Origin: Actinobacteria bacterium IMCC26077 | GTDB lineage: Bacteria; Actinomycetota; Actinomycetes; Nanopelagicales; Nanopelagicaceae | Length of the DNA stretch: 64,000 nucleotides | Direction of reading: 5' to 3' | Assembly: GCA_002284915.1 (NCBI GenBank) | Contig: CP015606.1 | Coordinates: forward strand, 248,001-312,000 | In this document: in pieces, positions 7,633 to 16,172 of the stretch | Layout of the letters: each line of letters begins with the position of its first letter | Position numbering within the stretch: the stretch's first letter is position 1 | Made by a program: the position numbers and the translations under genes | Notes under the pieces: generated by a model | Databases searched by the model: none | Seen by the model: only the letters and a program-made list of their open reading frames with translations | Told to the model about the DNA's origin: nothing

Positions 7633-8181
7633 ATGCTCACCTTCGAGACCGCTCGACTTCGCTGTCGCCCGCTTACCCTCTCGGAGTATGCCTCGTTCAA
7701 CGAGGGGCACGAACCAACGTGGCCGGATCTGAGCAACCCATATGGCCACTTGATCTCTGGACCAAACCCGCTCGCCTTTCGCAGTCCACGCGTCGCGGCA
7801 AACCCAGCTTTCGCAGAGATAGGACTGGTCTTAGCAATCGACAAGGTCAGTAATGAACTCATCGGCTCTGCCGGATTCCATGACTTTCCTAATGGTGAAG
7901 GGATGATCGAGATTGGCTTTGGCATTGTCCCCAAGCGACAGAACCAAGGGTTTGGCACTGAGCTGCTTCTTGGTATGTGGCGTCAGATAATTCTGGATCC
8001 ATTAGTTAAAACGCTCCGCTACACCGTTTCCCCGGACAATGCACCATCAATGCACGTTATCAAGAAGCTGGGCTTTCACTTTATCGGCGAACAATTAGAT
8101 GAGATAGACGGAAGAGAATTGATATTCGAATTATCAGTCAATAAGTTCAAAGAGAGATATGGCGGAGACGAGAGGATTTGA
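7633..8181 (+). CDS. GNAT family N-acetyltransferase
   Basis: A 182-residue acetyl-CoA-dependent acetyltransferase of the RimJ/RimL-like type. It begins LTFETARLRCRPLT, the usual opening of that group. The acetyl-CoA loop is IVPKRQNQGFGTELL, and the C-terminal helix region is NAPSMHVIKKLGF. The acceptor substrate cannot be read from sequence. The frame is open further upstream (ATG 7606), but ATG 7633 fits both the family N-terminus and the leaderless promoter spacing. Its last codons overlap the 3' end of a tRNA-Ser gene on the other strand. It is divergent from the rib operon. Confidence 0.8.
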   Translation: MLTFETARLRCRPLTLSEYASFNEGHEPTWPDLSNPYGHLISGPNPLAFRSPRVAANPAFAEIGLVLAIDKVSNELIGSAGFHDFPNGEGMIEIGFGIVPKRQNQGFGTELLLGMWRQIILDPLVKTLRYTVSPDNAPSMHVIKKLGFHFIGEQLDEIDGRELIFELSVNKFKERYGGDERI

Positions 8182-8251
8182 ACCTCCGAACCATTTTCAT
8201 GGTTACCTCATTAGCAGTGAGGCGCACTCGACCGGGCTATGCGACGTCTCC
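8163..8251 (-). tRNA. tRNA-Ser (anticodon GCU)
   Basis: An 89-base type II tRNA with acceptor stem GGAGACG/CGTCTCC and discriminator G. The anticodon arm CCTCA-CTGCTAA-TGAGG gives GCU, reading AGC/AGU. A long variable arm is present. Its 3' end overlaps 19 bases of the convergent acetyltransferase gene. Confidence 0.95.
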
Positions 8252-8338
8252 AAGTGTTGGGGCTAAGTCTACCCCCTATCAAATACCCAATTTTATGAAT
8301 ATTCGACTGGAAGCGAGCCGTGAACCAGATCCTGCCCC

Positions 8339-9280
8339 CTACTTTTTCTTGAATCCCGTAGGACACTTTGGCTTAATTGAAGTTACTTTCTTCACTAATT
8401 TCCCCTTGATACAGGTAATTGTTGAGGGGTTCTTAGGAGCAGGTTTCACAGTAACCTCTGCCGCAACTTTTTCTTGAGCAACCAAAAATCTACTCTTCTC
8501 TCCCGGTCCATTAGATGTAGATGGGCCCTGACTTGTACCCCCGAATCTAATAACTGCATCACCGACATATCCCGTGGGTGGTGTATCTCCTGCCGAATTG
8601 ACACATGGTTGGGCTGGCCTACTAAATCGAGGTGACGAGAATTCGACATCCGAGTTATTGGATCTTGGTACGTAGAACTTTGCACTTGCCTTTCCTACTA
8701 AATCACAAGGAACGGCTTCTCCCCAATATTCTATGAAGTTGTTCCAATTCGTCGCGCGCAGCCCAGGAATCGGAGCCTCAATCCAACCAATCACTTGACT
8801 TTCATTCTTTGATAAATCGACTAGTGATGCTTTCCACCACTTAGGACCTTTTTGCAGATCAACTCCAAATGTAATCTCATATTTATTTCCAGCAATAAGG
8901 TTTATGGGAGTTCGACAAGAATAGCCAATTCCTTCTCCACCAAAAGGTGTACATCCACTCTGCGGACCAGGAATCGCCGCTCGGGCATTCCAAATCGAAA
9001 AAATTGCAAGGTCGGATACTTGGCCATTAGCTAGCACTCCTTGCGTCTGTAAACCACCATAAGCACCATCAGGTGCGTTATCCCAATGCCACCCTGCTTC
9101 CCAGTACATGTTTTTAGATAGTTCTAAGGGCTGAATTATTTGAGAGACTGATGACGTCTCATCTAAACGAGCTCCAGTCCAATCTAAATATGACGCTCCC
9201 CACGAATGTTGCGCTGCCTGCGCGGGAACCGCCAGCGAAACTAAGATAAAGGCGAGAACAACTTTGATCATGAATTGCAT
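8339..9280 (-). CDS. secreted DUF3472-like protein with Cys-pair C-terminal tail
   Basis: A 313-residue exported protein. From ATG 9280 it starts with a signal peptide ending VPAQAAQ. The body has GAYGGLQTQG, LAIFSIWNA and GNKYEITFGVD, a pattern resembling DUF3472, a beta-sandwich domain found in secreted and carbohydrate-associated proteins. Residues from about 230 form a Pro/Ser-rich spacer. The last 27 residues (ITCIKGKLVKK ... PKCPTGFKKK) form a lysine-rich tail with two cysteines. The frame extends to a TTG at 9307, but CATACT lies 6 bases before ATG 9280, so that start is preferred. Function is unknown; the domain match is tentative. Confidence 0.7.
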   Translation of the reverse strand: MQFMIKVVLAFILVSLAVPAQAAQHSWGASYLDWTGARLDETSSVSQIIQPLELSKNMYWEAGWHWDNAPDGAYGGLQTQGVLANGQVSDLAIFSIWNARAAIPGPQSGCTPFGGEGIGYSCRTPINLIAGNKYEITFGVDLQKGPKWWKASLVDLSKNESQVIGWIEAPIPGLRATNWNNFIEYWGEAVPCDLVGKASAKFYVPRSNNSDVEFSSPRFSRPAQPCVNSAGDTPPTGYVGDAVIRFGGTSQGPSTSNGPGEKSRFLVAQEKVAAEVTVKPAPKNPSTITCIKGKLVKKVTSIKPKCPTGFKKK

Positions 9281-9340
9281 AAAGTTAGTATGACGAATTT
9301 TCCTCAAGAATCCCAGATATATCAGGAGAACCTCTACCTA

Positions 9341-10204
9341 TCAGATACCCAATTTCTTACGGTCAATTAGGTGCATAGGTTGATACCCATATGCAGCGAT
9401 CCATCGGGAGCAATCGGTAAGCGAGCCATAACCTGCGATTGGTTTTAAAACTTTCGTTGTTGGATGGAACTTGGCCAACATTTCACTTGTTGGATGCGGC
9501 GCAGTGGTGTCAGGAGCAGTGAAGTTATATGTCTTCGATCCAGCGGAATTACCCGCAAGAATCGCCAGAATGCCATGAGCAGCATCTCGAACATCGAGAT
9601 AACCCCAGAGAATTTTGGCCGCGACAGTTACCGTCTCTTCATCGCCATCACGCTGCGCAATTGCATGCGCCTCAATTGCCTGCATTGAGTTGCAGAACGG
9701 GAAACGAAGACCAACATAGGCGGTTTTTGATCGGTTAGCCCACATATCTGCAGTGCGCTCATTTACCTCTTTGCAAAGCGCATAACTTTCATAGTGATGT
9801 AGAGGCAGCGACTCATCAAACGGAGCAAATTCTGGTGAAGTCCATGGACCAGACCAAGCAGTGCCATAAATCGAGAGACTTGATGCATAAATAACAACTT
9901 TTACGTTATTAGCTGCTGCTTTAGCAAAAACCTTATAGGTGCAACTGACGTTATTGTCGAAGACTTCGAAATCTCGATCATCGAACGGGCGAGGTATGGA
10001 TCCAAGGTGGATTACTGCATCGACATTGAAATCGAGTGATTCGATAAATTTGTCATCAGTCAATTCACCAAGAATAAAATTTACTCCTGATGGGATATCG
10101 CCACCTTTGCGATCTGTTGCAGTCACCTGATGTCCTGCCGCAGCAAGAGTCTTCATGACTTCAGTTCCGATTAATCCAGTAGCGCCAGTCAGTAGTATCT
10201 TCAT
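9341..10204 (-). CDS. NAD-dependent epimerase/dehydratase (extended SDR)
   Basis: A 287-residue Rossmann-fold oxidoreductase. The NAD motif GATGLIG is at residues 7-13, DAVIHLGSIPRP follows beta 4, and the catalytic Tyr/Lys pair is in YESYALCK with the upstream Ser in YASSLSIYG. It resembles sugar-nucleotide epimerases and uronate dehydrogenase-like enzymes. The substrate cannot be determined. It lies downstream of the HU gene but behind a terminator and has its own TACTCT box, so it is probably transcribed separately. Confidence 0.85.
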   Translation of the reverse strand: MKILLTGATGLIGTEVMKTLAAAGHQVTATDRKGGDIPSGVNFILGELTDDKFIESLDFNVDAVIHLGSIPRPFDDRDFEVFDNNVSCTYKVFAKAAANNVKVVIYASSLSIYGTAWSGPWTSPEFAPFDESLPLHHYESYALCKEVNERTADMWANRSKTAYVGLRFPFCNSMQAIEAHAIAQRDGDEETVTVAAKILWGYLDVRDAAHGILAILAGNSAGSKTYNFTAPDTTAPHPTSEMLAKFHPTTKVLKPIAGYGSLTDCSRWIAAYGYQPMHLIDRKKLGI

Positions 10205-10212
10205 AACTCGCG

Positions 10213-10218
10213 AGAGTA
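10213..10218 (-). promoter_or_regulatory. candidate -10 box upstream of the epimerase gene
   Basis: TACTCT on the minus strand, 8 bases before ATG 10204. No Shine-Dalgarno lies between them, suggesting a leaderless or near-leaderless message. Confidence 0.4.
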
Positions 10219-10244
10219 CCAGCGCAGCGCACGGTAGTGAACAT

Positions 10245-10275
10245 AAAAAATCCCCCGCAAATACTTGCGAGGGAT
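10245..10275 (-). terminator. intrinsic terminator downstream of the HU gene
   Basis: ATCCCTCGCAA and TTGCGGGGGAT form an 11-bp stem with one mismatch around a 4-base loop. On the minus strand it is followed by a run of T. It lies 18 bases after the HU stop codon. Confidence 0.85.
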
Positions 10276-10292
10276 TTCTTAATTACTAGTAA

Positions 10293-10565
10293 TTAGTTAA
10301 CTGCATCCTTGAAAGCCTTCGATGGAGAGACTTTGATCTTCTTGCCGGCGGCAATTGTCATCGTCTCACCGGTACGAGGATTCCGTCCCTGGCGCGCTGG
10401 GCGGGATACAACCTCAAATGAGGCGAAGCCCGGGATGGCTACTTTGTCGCCCTTCACGAGCGCGGCTTGGATTGAGTCGATGATTGCCTTGAGGACGTTA
10501 TCGACCTGGCTCGCTGGCATCTTGGTCCGCTCTGCTGCTGCTGCGACGAGTTCACCTTTGTTCAT
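10293..10565 (-). CDS. hup: HU family DNA-binding protein
   Basis: A 90-residue histone-like protein that bends DNA non-specifically and compacts the nucleoid as a dimer. It shows the whole HU fold: MNKGELVAAAAERT helix, GDKVAIPGFASFEV, and the DNA-binding arm with GRNPRTGETMTIAAGK. It ends directly after the fold, lacking the long lysine/alanine-rich tail of mycobacterial and streptomycete HupB/HupS. AAGGAG lies 8 bases before the ATG. Confidence 0.95.
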   Translation of the reverse strand: MNKGELVAAAAERTKMPASQVDNVLKAIIDSIQAALVKGDKVAIPGFASFEVVSRPARQGRNPRTGETMTIAAGKKIKVSPSKAFKDAVN

Positions 10566-10712
10566 GTATCTCTCCTTGCTGGAAGATGGCTTTGGCTTGA
10601 TAGCTAGGTCGCCAAAAAGCCTTGACTTGAAACCCTAGCCCCAGAACCCGCCTAAATAGCGGAGATTCCCCATGGAACCGCTCGGGCGTGTTGAAAATGG
10701 CTGGTCGTAGCC

Positions 10713-11681
10713 TTATGGCTCTGACCGCTGCCAATTTCGCCCCATGAAATCAATACTCCGAGCCATCGCCTTCCCCCAGCCGGCCATCAAGTTATGCCCT
10801 TCGCCCCGATAAATATGGAAGGTGAGCTCCTTCCCAGCCCCTTTGAGCCCCTTAGCTGCCGCCCGTGCCCACCGAATCGGGCAACTCTCATCCTTATCCC
10901 CGTGGTGGATCATGATCGGGGCGCTCACCTGTGACCAGTAATTCTCCGGGGAGACGCTCGCCCAGAAACTTGGGTTCTCTTCGGGAAGCCCAACGAACTT
11001 CACGAGCGGATTCGCCCGTTCAGGATTTCCACGCCCCCACTTATTGAAATTCTCAACATAGTTCGCGCTCGTTGGTGCAAAAAGTACAAAGGAAGAAAAG
11101 ACCCCTTCAGCGCTTGTAGCAACCGCAACATTGAAACCAATGCCACCACCCATAGAGCGCCCCATGTACGCAATCTTCTTCTTATCAAGAGTCCGTATTT
11201 TCGAATTTCGTAACGCAAGACCAGCATTGATCACATCTGTGCTGTAATCCATTCGAAATTTTAATTGACTTTCCGGATCATCATCGCCAAAAGAGTGATT
11301 TCGATAATCGGTATGAAGAACGACAAAACCTCGCGACGCTAGGTAATCTTGCTCGCGCCGCATCCCCTGCCCATTTTTATAAATCTTTGTATCGATGTAA
11401 CCATGGCCTAACACCACTCCAGGAAATGGACCTTTGCCCTTGGGTATGTATAGGACTCCCGAGACCTTAAGATTTTCGCTCCGATAAGTCACTGAATGCT
11501 TGGTGTACTTACTCGTTTCAGTCAGTAACTTAACCAGAGTTAGTTCTGCACCGTTAAAACTCTTTGCCGAAAGCGCATCAATTGTTACCTCGGCTGGAGT
11601 AAGCGCCGATGCAGTAGATACTGGAGTGAGGGCAAGCGTCAGGGCAAGCAGCAGTGAAAGAATTCGGGAGCGCTTACCCAT
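10713..11681 (-). CDS. secreted alpha/beta hydrolase
   Basis: A 322-residue exported hydrolase of the prolyl-oligopeptidase/dienelactone hydrolase type. The signal peptide (residues 1-26) ends near STASA. The oxyanion segment VVLGHGYID is present. The nucleophile elbow is GRSMGGG. The expected acid residue lies in HHGDKDESCP and the catalytic His in GEGHNL. Substrates of this group include peptides, esters and lactones; nothing here distinguishes them. It ends 31 bases before a convergent gene-free gap, and the aldehyde dehydrogenase gene stops 5 bases upstream of its start. Confidence 0.85.
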   Translation of the reverse strand: MGKRSRILSLLLALTLALTPVSTASALTPAEVTIDALSAKSFNGAELTLVKLLTETSKYTKHSVTYRSENLKVSGVLYIPKGKGPFPGVVLGHGYIDTKIYKNGQGMRREQDYLASRGFVVLHTDYRNHSFGDDDPESQLKFRMDYSTDVINAGLALRNSKIRTLDKKKIAYMGRSMGGGIGFNVAVATSAEGVFSSFVLFAPTSANYVENFNKWGRGNPERANPLVKFVGLPEENPSFWASVSPENYWSQVSAPIMIHHGDKDESCPIRWARAAAKGLKGAGKELTFHIYRGEGHNLMAGWGKAMARSIDFMGRNWQRSEP

Positions 11682-11686
11682 AGTTT

Positions 11687-13081
11687 TTATTCGAAACGTC
11701 GACTGCCCGCACCCAATGTGATGGTGCGAATAAAGGAGTAGAAGGCAAGACCTTCTTTACCTTGTTCGCGCTCACCATAAGAAGAATCCTTCGTACCGCC
11801 CACTGGAGCGTGGAAATCAAGACCCGCAGTCGGCGCATTGACCTTGACCATGCCGGTCTTCAAGGACTGAGCCACGCGAATAGTTGCCTCGAGGTCACGA
11901 CCATGAACGCTGCCAGTGAGACCGAAACGAACGCTATTTGCCGCATCAATCGCATCGCCCACGCTCTTTGCTCGAATTACACCTGCAATCGGGCCAAAGG
12001 TCTCCTCTTGATTGAATTGATCATCTGGGCCGAGGTCAGCAATTAGCGTTGGGGAGTAGAACCAACCATCACGGTCCACCGGGCTACCTCCGATAAGCAC
12101 CTTGCCACCACGGGCAATCGCACCTTTAGCCGCGTTCTCAACATCACCGCGAGCGCTATCTGAAATCACTGGACCAACCAAGACTCCTTCAGTAGCGGGA
12201 TCATTTGGTGCAAGCTTCTCGATGCCAGCAACTAGGGCTTCGGTCACTTCTTTATAACGTGCATCATCACCGACGACAATAATTCGACTAGTTGCGGTGC
12301 ATTTCTGACCGGCGTAGCTCATCGATGCATTAGAAAGGTGTGCGGCCGTTAGCGCAAGGTCGGCATCAGGAAGGACAATCGCCGGATTCTGTCCGCCCAT
12401 CTCTGCCTGAACTGGCTTTCCACACTTTGCAGCTTGAGCCACGATCTGCGAACCAACTTCCGATGAGCCAGTGAACGAGATGACATCTGCGAACTCAATA
12501 ATTGCCTGTCCGCACTCAGCGCCGCCAATAAGAACTTGAAAGAGATCCTTTGGAAGTGATTGCGCAAATATCTCTTCGATTAACTTTGCAACACCAATTG
12601 CCATACCACTGGGCTTCATCACGACAGCGTTACCAACGGCGAGCGCTGGAGCTGCCTTCCACACTGGAATCGCAATCGGAAAATTCCATGGGGTAATCAA
12701 TCCAGCAACGCCATACGGTTCGCGTACTGCTAACAAGTATCCCGGTGTAGTCGGTGGAATCACTGTTCCAATCGGATCAATCGCTGCTTGCGCGTTGTAA
12801 TCCAAAATAGCAATCGCGCGGGCAACTTCACCTTTCGCTTCGACAATTGGCTTGCCCACTTCACGCGTGATGAGCGCGGCCATCTCGGCGCTACGCGCAC
12901 GTAGTCCTTCGGCACATCCACGTAAAGCAGCGGCGCGAGCCATCGCGCTCTCACTCCATGCTCTCTGTGCGCTTCGTGCGCGCACTACAGCTTCAGCTAC
13001 CTCAGGAGCGGTAAGCGCTGGCGATTCGAGAACGAGATCGCTCGGTTTTTGTGGGCTGGTACTAGTGATTATTCGACTCAT
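11687..13081 (-). CDS. NAD(P)-dependent aldehyde dehydrogenase
   Basis: A 464-residue aldehyde dehydrogenase oxidising an aldehyde to its acid. The general base Glu is in [18 protein letters not shown], the catalytic Cys in [11 protein letters not shown], and the cofactor-binding loop in [14 protein letters not shown] and [11 protein letters not shown]. The motif set resembles alpha-ketoglutaric semialdehyde dehydrogenases and other sugar-acid pathway enzymes, but this is not decisive. It starts 6 bases after a TAATCT box, with no ribosome site, so a leaderless mRNA is likely. Confidence 0.88.
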   Translation of the reverse strand: MSRIITSTSPQKPSDLVLESPALTAPEVAEAVVRARSAQRAWSESAMARAAALRGCAEGLRARSAEMAALITREVGKPIVEAKGEVARAIAILDYNAQAAIDPIGTVIPPTTPGYLLAVREPYGVAGLITPWNFPIAIPVWKAAPALAVGNAVVMKPSGMAIGVAKLIEEIFAQSLPKDLFQVLIGGAECGQAIIEFADVISFTGSSEVGSQIVAQAAKCGKPVQAEMGGQNPAIVLPDADLALTAAHLSNASMSYAGQKCTATSRIIVVGDDARYKEVTEALVAGIEKLAPNDPATEGVLVGPVISDSARGDVENAAKGAIARGGKVLIGGSPVDRDGWFYSPTLIADLGPDDQFNQEETFGPIAGVIRAKSVGDAIDAANSVRFGLTGSVHGRDLEATIRVAQSLKTGMVKVNAPTAGLDFHAPVGGTKDSSYGEREQGKEGLAFYSFIRTITLGAGSRRFE

Positions 13082-13087
13082 ACGAGC

Positions 13088-13093
13088 AGATTA
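13088..13093 (-). promoter_or_regulatory. candidate -10 box for leaderless aldehyde dehydrogenase mRNA
   Basis: TAATCT (TANNNT) on the minus strand with a 6-base spacer to ATG 13081. Confidence 0.5.
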
Positions 13094-13145
13094 GCCAAGT
13101 TCGGGGGTAGGGATAAACTTGAGAATCTAGGGGGTAGGAGTAACG

Positions 13146-14585
13146 ATGACATTCGATGGTGAGAAGCCAGTCACTACCTCATATGACCTGCCGGTCACTG
13201 AACCACTCCGCGCATTGATGCGCCGGGGCTGGGGCGAACGGGAGAGCGAGATCATCACCGCTCACGAGAGCGCACCATGGTCGGCATCCCGACGGGCGAG
13301 CGTAAGTGCGCGCTTTCCTGGCAAGCGCCTGCTGATTCCAGCGGGGCGATTTAAGGTTCGGAACAACGATTGTGATTACACATTCCGCGCTAACTCAGCA
13401 TTTATCCATCTCACCGGCATGGTCGCTGGCGACATCGTTCCCGAGTCGATTCTCCTCTTCGAACCCACGCCCACTGGCCACGAAGTCGCGCTCTTCGTCC
13501 ATCCAAAGAACGATCGAAATCTCGAGAGCTTCTACCGTGATCGCCGCCATGGTGAATTCTGGGTTGGGCGTTATCTCTCGCTCGCTGAAATTAAAAAGAA
13601 GTATCAAATAAATGCGCGCAATATCCGAGAACTCGATGAATTCATCCTTAGTAAGAAAGAGACATTGGTACATCGGGGTGAGGATCCAGACTTAGATAAC
13701 AACATCCCAGCACACGAAAAAGATGGCGAACTAACTGTCGCACTCTCGGAGCTCCGACTCAAAAAAGATGAATTTGAGATTGGTGAGATGCGTAAGGCAG
13801 TTCAAGCGACTATCCGCGGCTTTGCGGACGTCGTGAAATCTCTTCCTGAGGCAATGGCGCACCCACGAGGTGAACGAGTTATCGATGGCACCTTCTATAA
13901 GCGAGCCCGGACCGATGGAAATGAATTGGGATATAACACCATTGCTGCCGCCGGTGCCCATGCCTGCGTTCTCCACTGGATCCGAAATGATGGGCCGGCG
14001 CTATCTGGCGATCTCTTACTACTTGATGCTGGCGTCGAAGTTGAGAGCCACTACACCGCAGATATCACTCGTACCCTTCCCATCAATGGAAAGTTCACCG
14101 CAGCACAGCGCACAATCTACGAGATTGTCCTTACAGCCCAAGAGGCAGGCATCCGAGCAGTAAAGCCAGGGGCTAAATACCGAGATATAAATAACGCGTG
14201 CATGAAGGTTCTTGCGGAGGGGCTCTCCCGAATTGGAGTACTCCCCGTTAGCGCAGAGGAATCAATTGATCCGAACGTTGGCGTGCATCGACGTTGGAGC
14301 GTTCATGCCTCGGGCCACATGCTCGGAATTGATGTCCATGACTGCGCGAAAGCGCGCGGTGAACAGTATCTCGATGGCGAATTAGCAGTCGGCCACGTGC
14401 TTACAGTCGAACCAGGGCTATATATCCAGCCAGATGATCTACTTTTCCCAGAAGAGTTTCGCGGAATCGGAATTCGAATCGAAGATGATGTCTTGGTGAC
14501 CGAAGATGGCGTCGAGGTGCTTAGCCGCGAACTTCCGCGCGATCCAGATTCGATTGAATCATGGATGGCATCGCTACTTCAGTAG
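13146..14585 (+). CDS. pepP: Xaa-Pro aminopeptidase P family (M24B)
   Basis: A 479-residue dinuclear-metal peptidase releasing the N-terminal residue before proline. The N-terminal AMP_N domain contains LTGMVAGDIVPES. The C-terminal pita-bread domain holds the metal ligands in LLLDAGVEVESHYTADITRT, HASGHMLGIDVHD, LTVEPGLYI and GIGIRIEDDVLV. GGTAGGAGTAACG before the ATG is a good ribosome site. Its last 65 bases overlap the convergent zinc-ribbon gene. Confidence 0.93.
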   Translation: MTFDGEKPVTTSYDLPVTEPLRALMRRGWGERESEIITAHESAPWSASRRASVSARFPGKRLLIPAGRFKVRNNDCDYTFRANSAFIHLTGMVAGDIVPESILLFEPTPTGHEVALFVHPKNDRNLESFYRDRRHGEFWVGRYLSLAEIKKKYQINARNIRELDEFILSKKETLVHRGEDPDLDNNIPAHEKDGELTVALSELRLKKDEFEIGEMRKAVQATIRGFADVVKSLPEAMAHPRGERVIDGTFYKRARTDGNELGYNTIAAAGAHACVLHWIRNDGPALSGDLLLLDAGVEVESHYTADITRTLPINGKFTAAQRTIYEIVLTAQEAGIRAVKPGAKYRDINNACMKVLAEGLSRIGVLPVSAEESIDPNVGVHRRWSVHASGHMLGIDVHDCAKARGEQYLDGELAVGHVLTVEPGLYIQPDDLLFPEEFRGIGIRIEDDVLVTEDGVEVLSRELPRDPDSIESWMASLLQ

Positions 14586-14724
14586 TCGTTGAGTTTGGTA
14601 CCGGACATGGAGCGCCATCACAGCAATTCGTCTTCATGTGGCAATGCGGACATAGCCAGCGCGTGGCAACTGGGTCATAAGCAGCCCCACAAAAATCACA
14701 GGGCATCTGATTGTTTGCGCTCAC
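14521..14724 (-). CDS. small cysteine-rich zinc-ribbon-like protein
   Basis: A 67-residue protein with Cys 9, 12, 25, 28, 34, 35 and 40 in a CDFC ... RWLCPHC ... CCDGAPC arrangement, consistent with binding one zinc ion or a metal cluster. I recognise this general pattern from small uncharacterised actinobacterial proteins but can give no function. The start is GTG 14724, 6 bases after TAACAT, so a leaderless message is likely. It overlaps the pepP 3' end by 65 bases on the opposite strand. The cysteine spacing makes a chance reading frame unlikely, although no other support exists here. Confidence 0.65.
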   Translation of the reverse strand: MSANNQMPCDFCGAAYDPVATRWLCPHCHMKTNCCDGAPCPVPNSTTTEVAMPSMIQSNLDRAEVRG

Positions 14725-14730
14725 CTATCT

Positions 14731-14736
14731 ATGTTA
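14731..14736 (-). promoter_or_regulatory. candidate -10 box for leaderless zinc-ribbon gene
   Basis: TAACAT on the minus strand with a 6-base spacer to GTG 14724. It overlaps the stop codon of the upstream crcB gene. Confidence 0.45.
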
Positions 14737-15069
14737 GCCAGCAAGTGTCCGGCCAACCCCGGCCGCCACAATTCCAAGAATGAGTGTCGCAAAAAGATTC
14801 GCTAAGAATCTACGAGAATGCACCTGGTCCTTATTCAAATCTAAGGCAAAGGCCGACCAGGTTGTAAATGCCCCAGCAAAGCCGATCCCCAATAACGCGA
14901 GCGTTGCATCTGAGCTCTTTGAGATCACGCCAAGGAGGAAGGAGCCAGCGACATTAACCAGCAAGACTCCGCCCGGGAAGGTAAATCTCCGTCGGAATTG
15001 ATGGTCTACGTAATAGCGAAGCGGAGCCCCAACGAATGCGCCAAGACTAATCAGTAGCGCCTTGTTCAT
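14734..15069 (-). CDS. crcB: fluoride channel subunit, CrcB/FluC family
   Basis: A 111-residue protein with four membrane helices that exports fluoride as an antiparallel dimer. Family features are GAFVGAPLRYYVD at the start, VNVAGSFLLG in the second helix, and GFAGAFTTWSAFA at the helix-3 break. The usual TTFSTF core reads TTWSAF here. Its ATG overlaps the stop of the neighbouring crcB by four bases, so the two probably form a heterodimeric Fluc channel. Confidence 0.88.
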   Translation of the reverse strand: MNKALLISLGAFVGAPLRYYVDHQFRRRFTFPGGVLLVNVAGSFLLGVISKSSDATLALLGIGFAGAFTTWSAFALDLNKDQVHSRRFLANLFATLILGIVAAGVGRTLAG

Positions 15070-15410
15070 TTCGCACCTACTCGGATGATTCGAATCAAAG
15101 CCAATGAGAGCAATAGCGTCGCGACGATATATAAACCAGCTTGGGCGAGCGTTAAATCATAGAGCAGAAGCGCAAAAGCTGAATAGGTAGTGAAGCCACC
15201 AGCAAATCCCGTTACCAGAAATAGCCGTTGATCAGTAGTTAGCGTCAGCCGGTAAGTACCAACAGCCGCAATCGCTACACCAAACAGGTTAACGATGAAT
15301 GTAGCAAGTGCAATGTCACCGAAGATCTCATCGACGCCGTAGCGCGCGAGCGCTCCCACAACCCCGCCGACTCCAACAAGAAGGAGGTGGCGTAGCTGTG
15401 GTGATTCCAC
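15066..15410 (-). CDS. crcB: fluoride channel subunit, CrcB/FluC family (paralogue)
   Basis: A 114-residue, four-helix paralogue of the next gene. It shows VGVGGVVGALARYGVDE, VNLFGVAIAAVG and GFAGGFTTYSAFA; again the consensus TTFSTF is altered, to TTYSAF. It starts with a GTG directly abutting the sdhB stop (TAAGTG), which implies translational coupling with the succinate dehydrogenase operon. Tandem crcB genes encoding heterodimers are well known in Gram-positives; linkage to sdh is not. Confidence 0.88.
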   Translation of the reverse strand: MESPQLRHLLLVGVGGVVGALARYGVDEIFGDIALATFIVNLFGVAIAAVGTYRLTLTTDQRLFLVTGFAGGFTTYSAFALLLYDLTLAQAGLYIVATLLLSLALIRIIRVGAK

Positions 15411-16172
15411 TTAAGAAATATCCTCACGCTTACGAATCTTCGAACCTAGCCAGCGCACTGGATCGTACTTAACATCGACTACGCGCTCTTTCATCGGAAT
15501 GATTGCGTTATCTGTGATTCGAATGTGCTCTGGGCACACTTCGGTACAGCACTTAGTGATGTTGCACATACCAAGACCATGTTCCTCTTGGGCAGTTCGC
15601 TTTCGATTTCGCAAGGTATCCAAGGGGTGCATATCAAGCTCAGCGATTCGAATGAAGAAACGAGGGCCCGCGAAGGACTTCTTATTCTCCTCGTGGTCGC
15701 GGATTACATGGCACGTATCTTGGCAGAGGAAACACTCAATGCACTTACGGAACTCTTGGCTCCGTTCAACATCGATTTGTTCCATACGCGCCTCACCGGC
15801 TTTCAAATTCGCTGGTGGCGCATATGCAGGAATTTCCATCGCTTTTTTGTAATTGAAGGAGACATCTGTAACGAGATCACGAATAACCGGGAATGCTCGA
15901 AGTGGGGTCACGGTGATTGTTTCGCCCTCTTCAAACATATTCATTCGGGTCATACAAGCAAGGCGCGGTTTACCGTTGATTTCCATCGAACAGGAACCGC
16001 ACTTACCAGCCTTGCAATTCCAACGAACTGCTAGATCGGGAAGTTGAGTCGCTTGCACTCGGTGAATGACATCGAGTACGACCTCTCCCTCGTTAGCCTC
16101 AACGGTGACGTTATGGAAGTCGCCACCATTCTTATTTCCACGCCAGATACGTAGATTTATTGGACGTGCCAT
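15411..16172 (-). CDS. sdhB: succinate dehydrogenase/fumarate reductase iron-sulphur subunit
   Basis: A 253-residue subunit carrying electrons from the flavoprotein to the membrane anchor. The [2Fe-2S] site is CKAGKCGSC with a fourth Cys in PRLAC. The [4Fe-4S]/[3Fe-4S] sites are CIECFLCQDTC and CNITKCCTEVCPEH. It overlaps the sdhA stop by one base. The sequence type is that of the actinobacterial Sdh1-like complex with a single large anchor subunit. Confidence 0.95.
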   Translation of the reverse strand: MARPINLRIWRGNKNGGDFHNVTVEANEGEVVLDVIHRVQATQLPDLAVRWNCKAGKCGSCSMEINGKPRLACMTRMNMFEEGETITVTPLRAFPVIRDLVTDVSFNYKKAMEIPAYAPPANLKAGEARMEQIDVERSQEFRKCIECFLCQDTCHVIRDHEENKKSFAGPRFFIRIAELDMHPLDTLRNRKRTAQEEHGLGMCNITKCCTEVCPEHIRITDNAIIPMKERVVDVKYDPVRWLGSKIRKREDIS

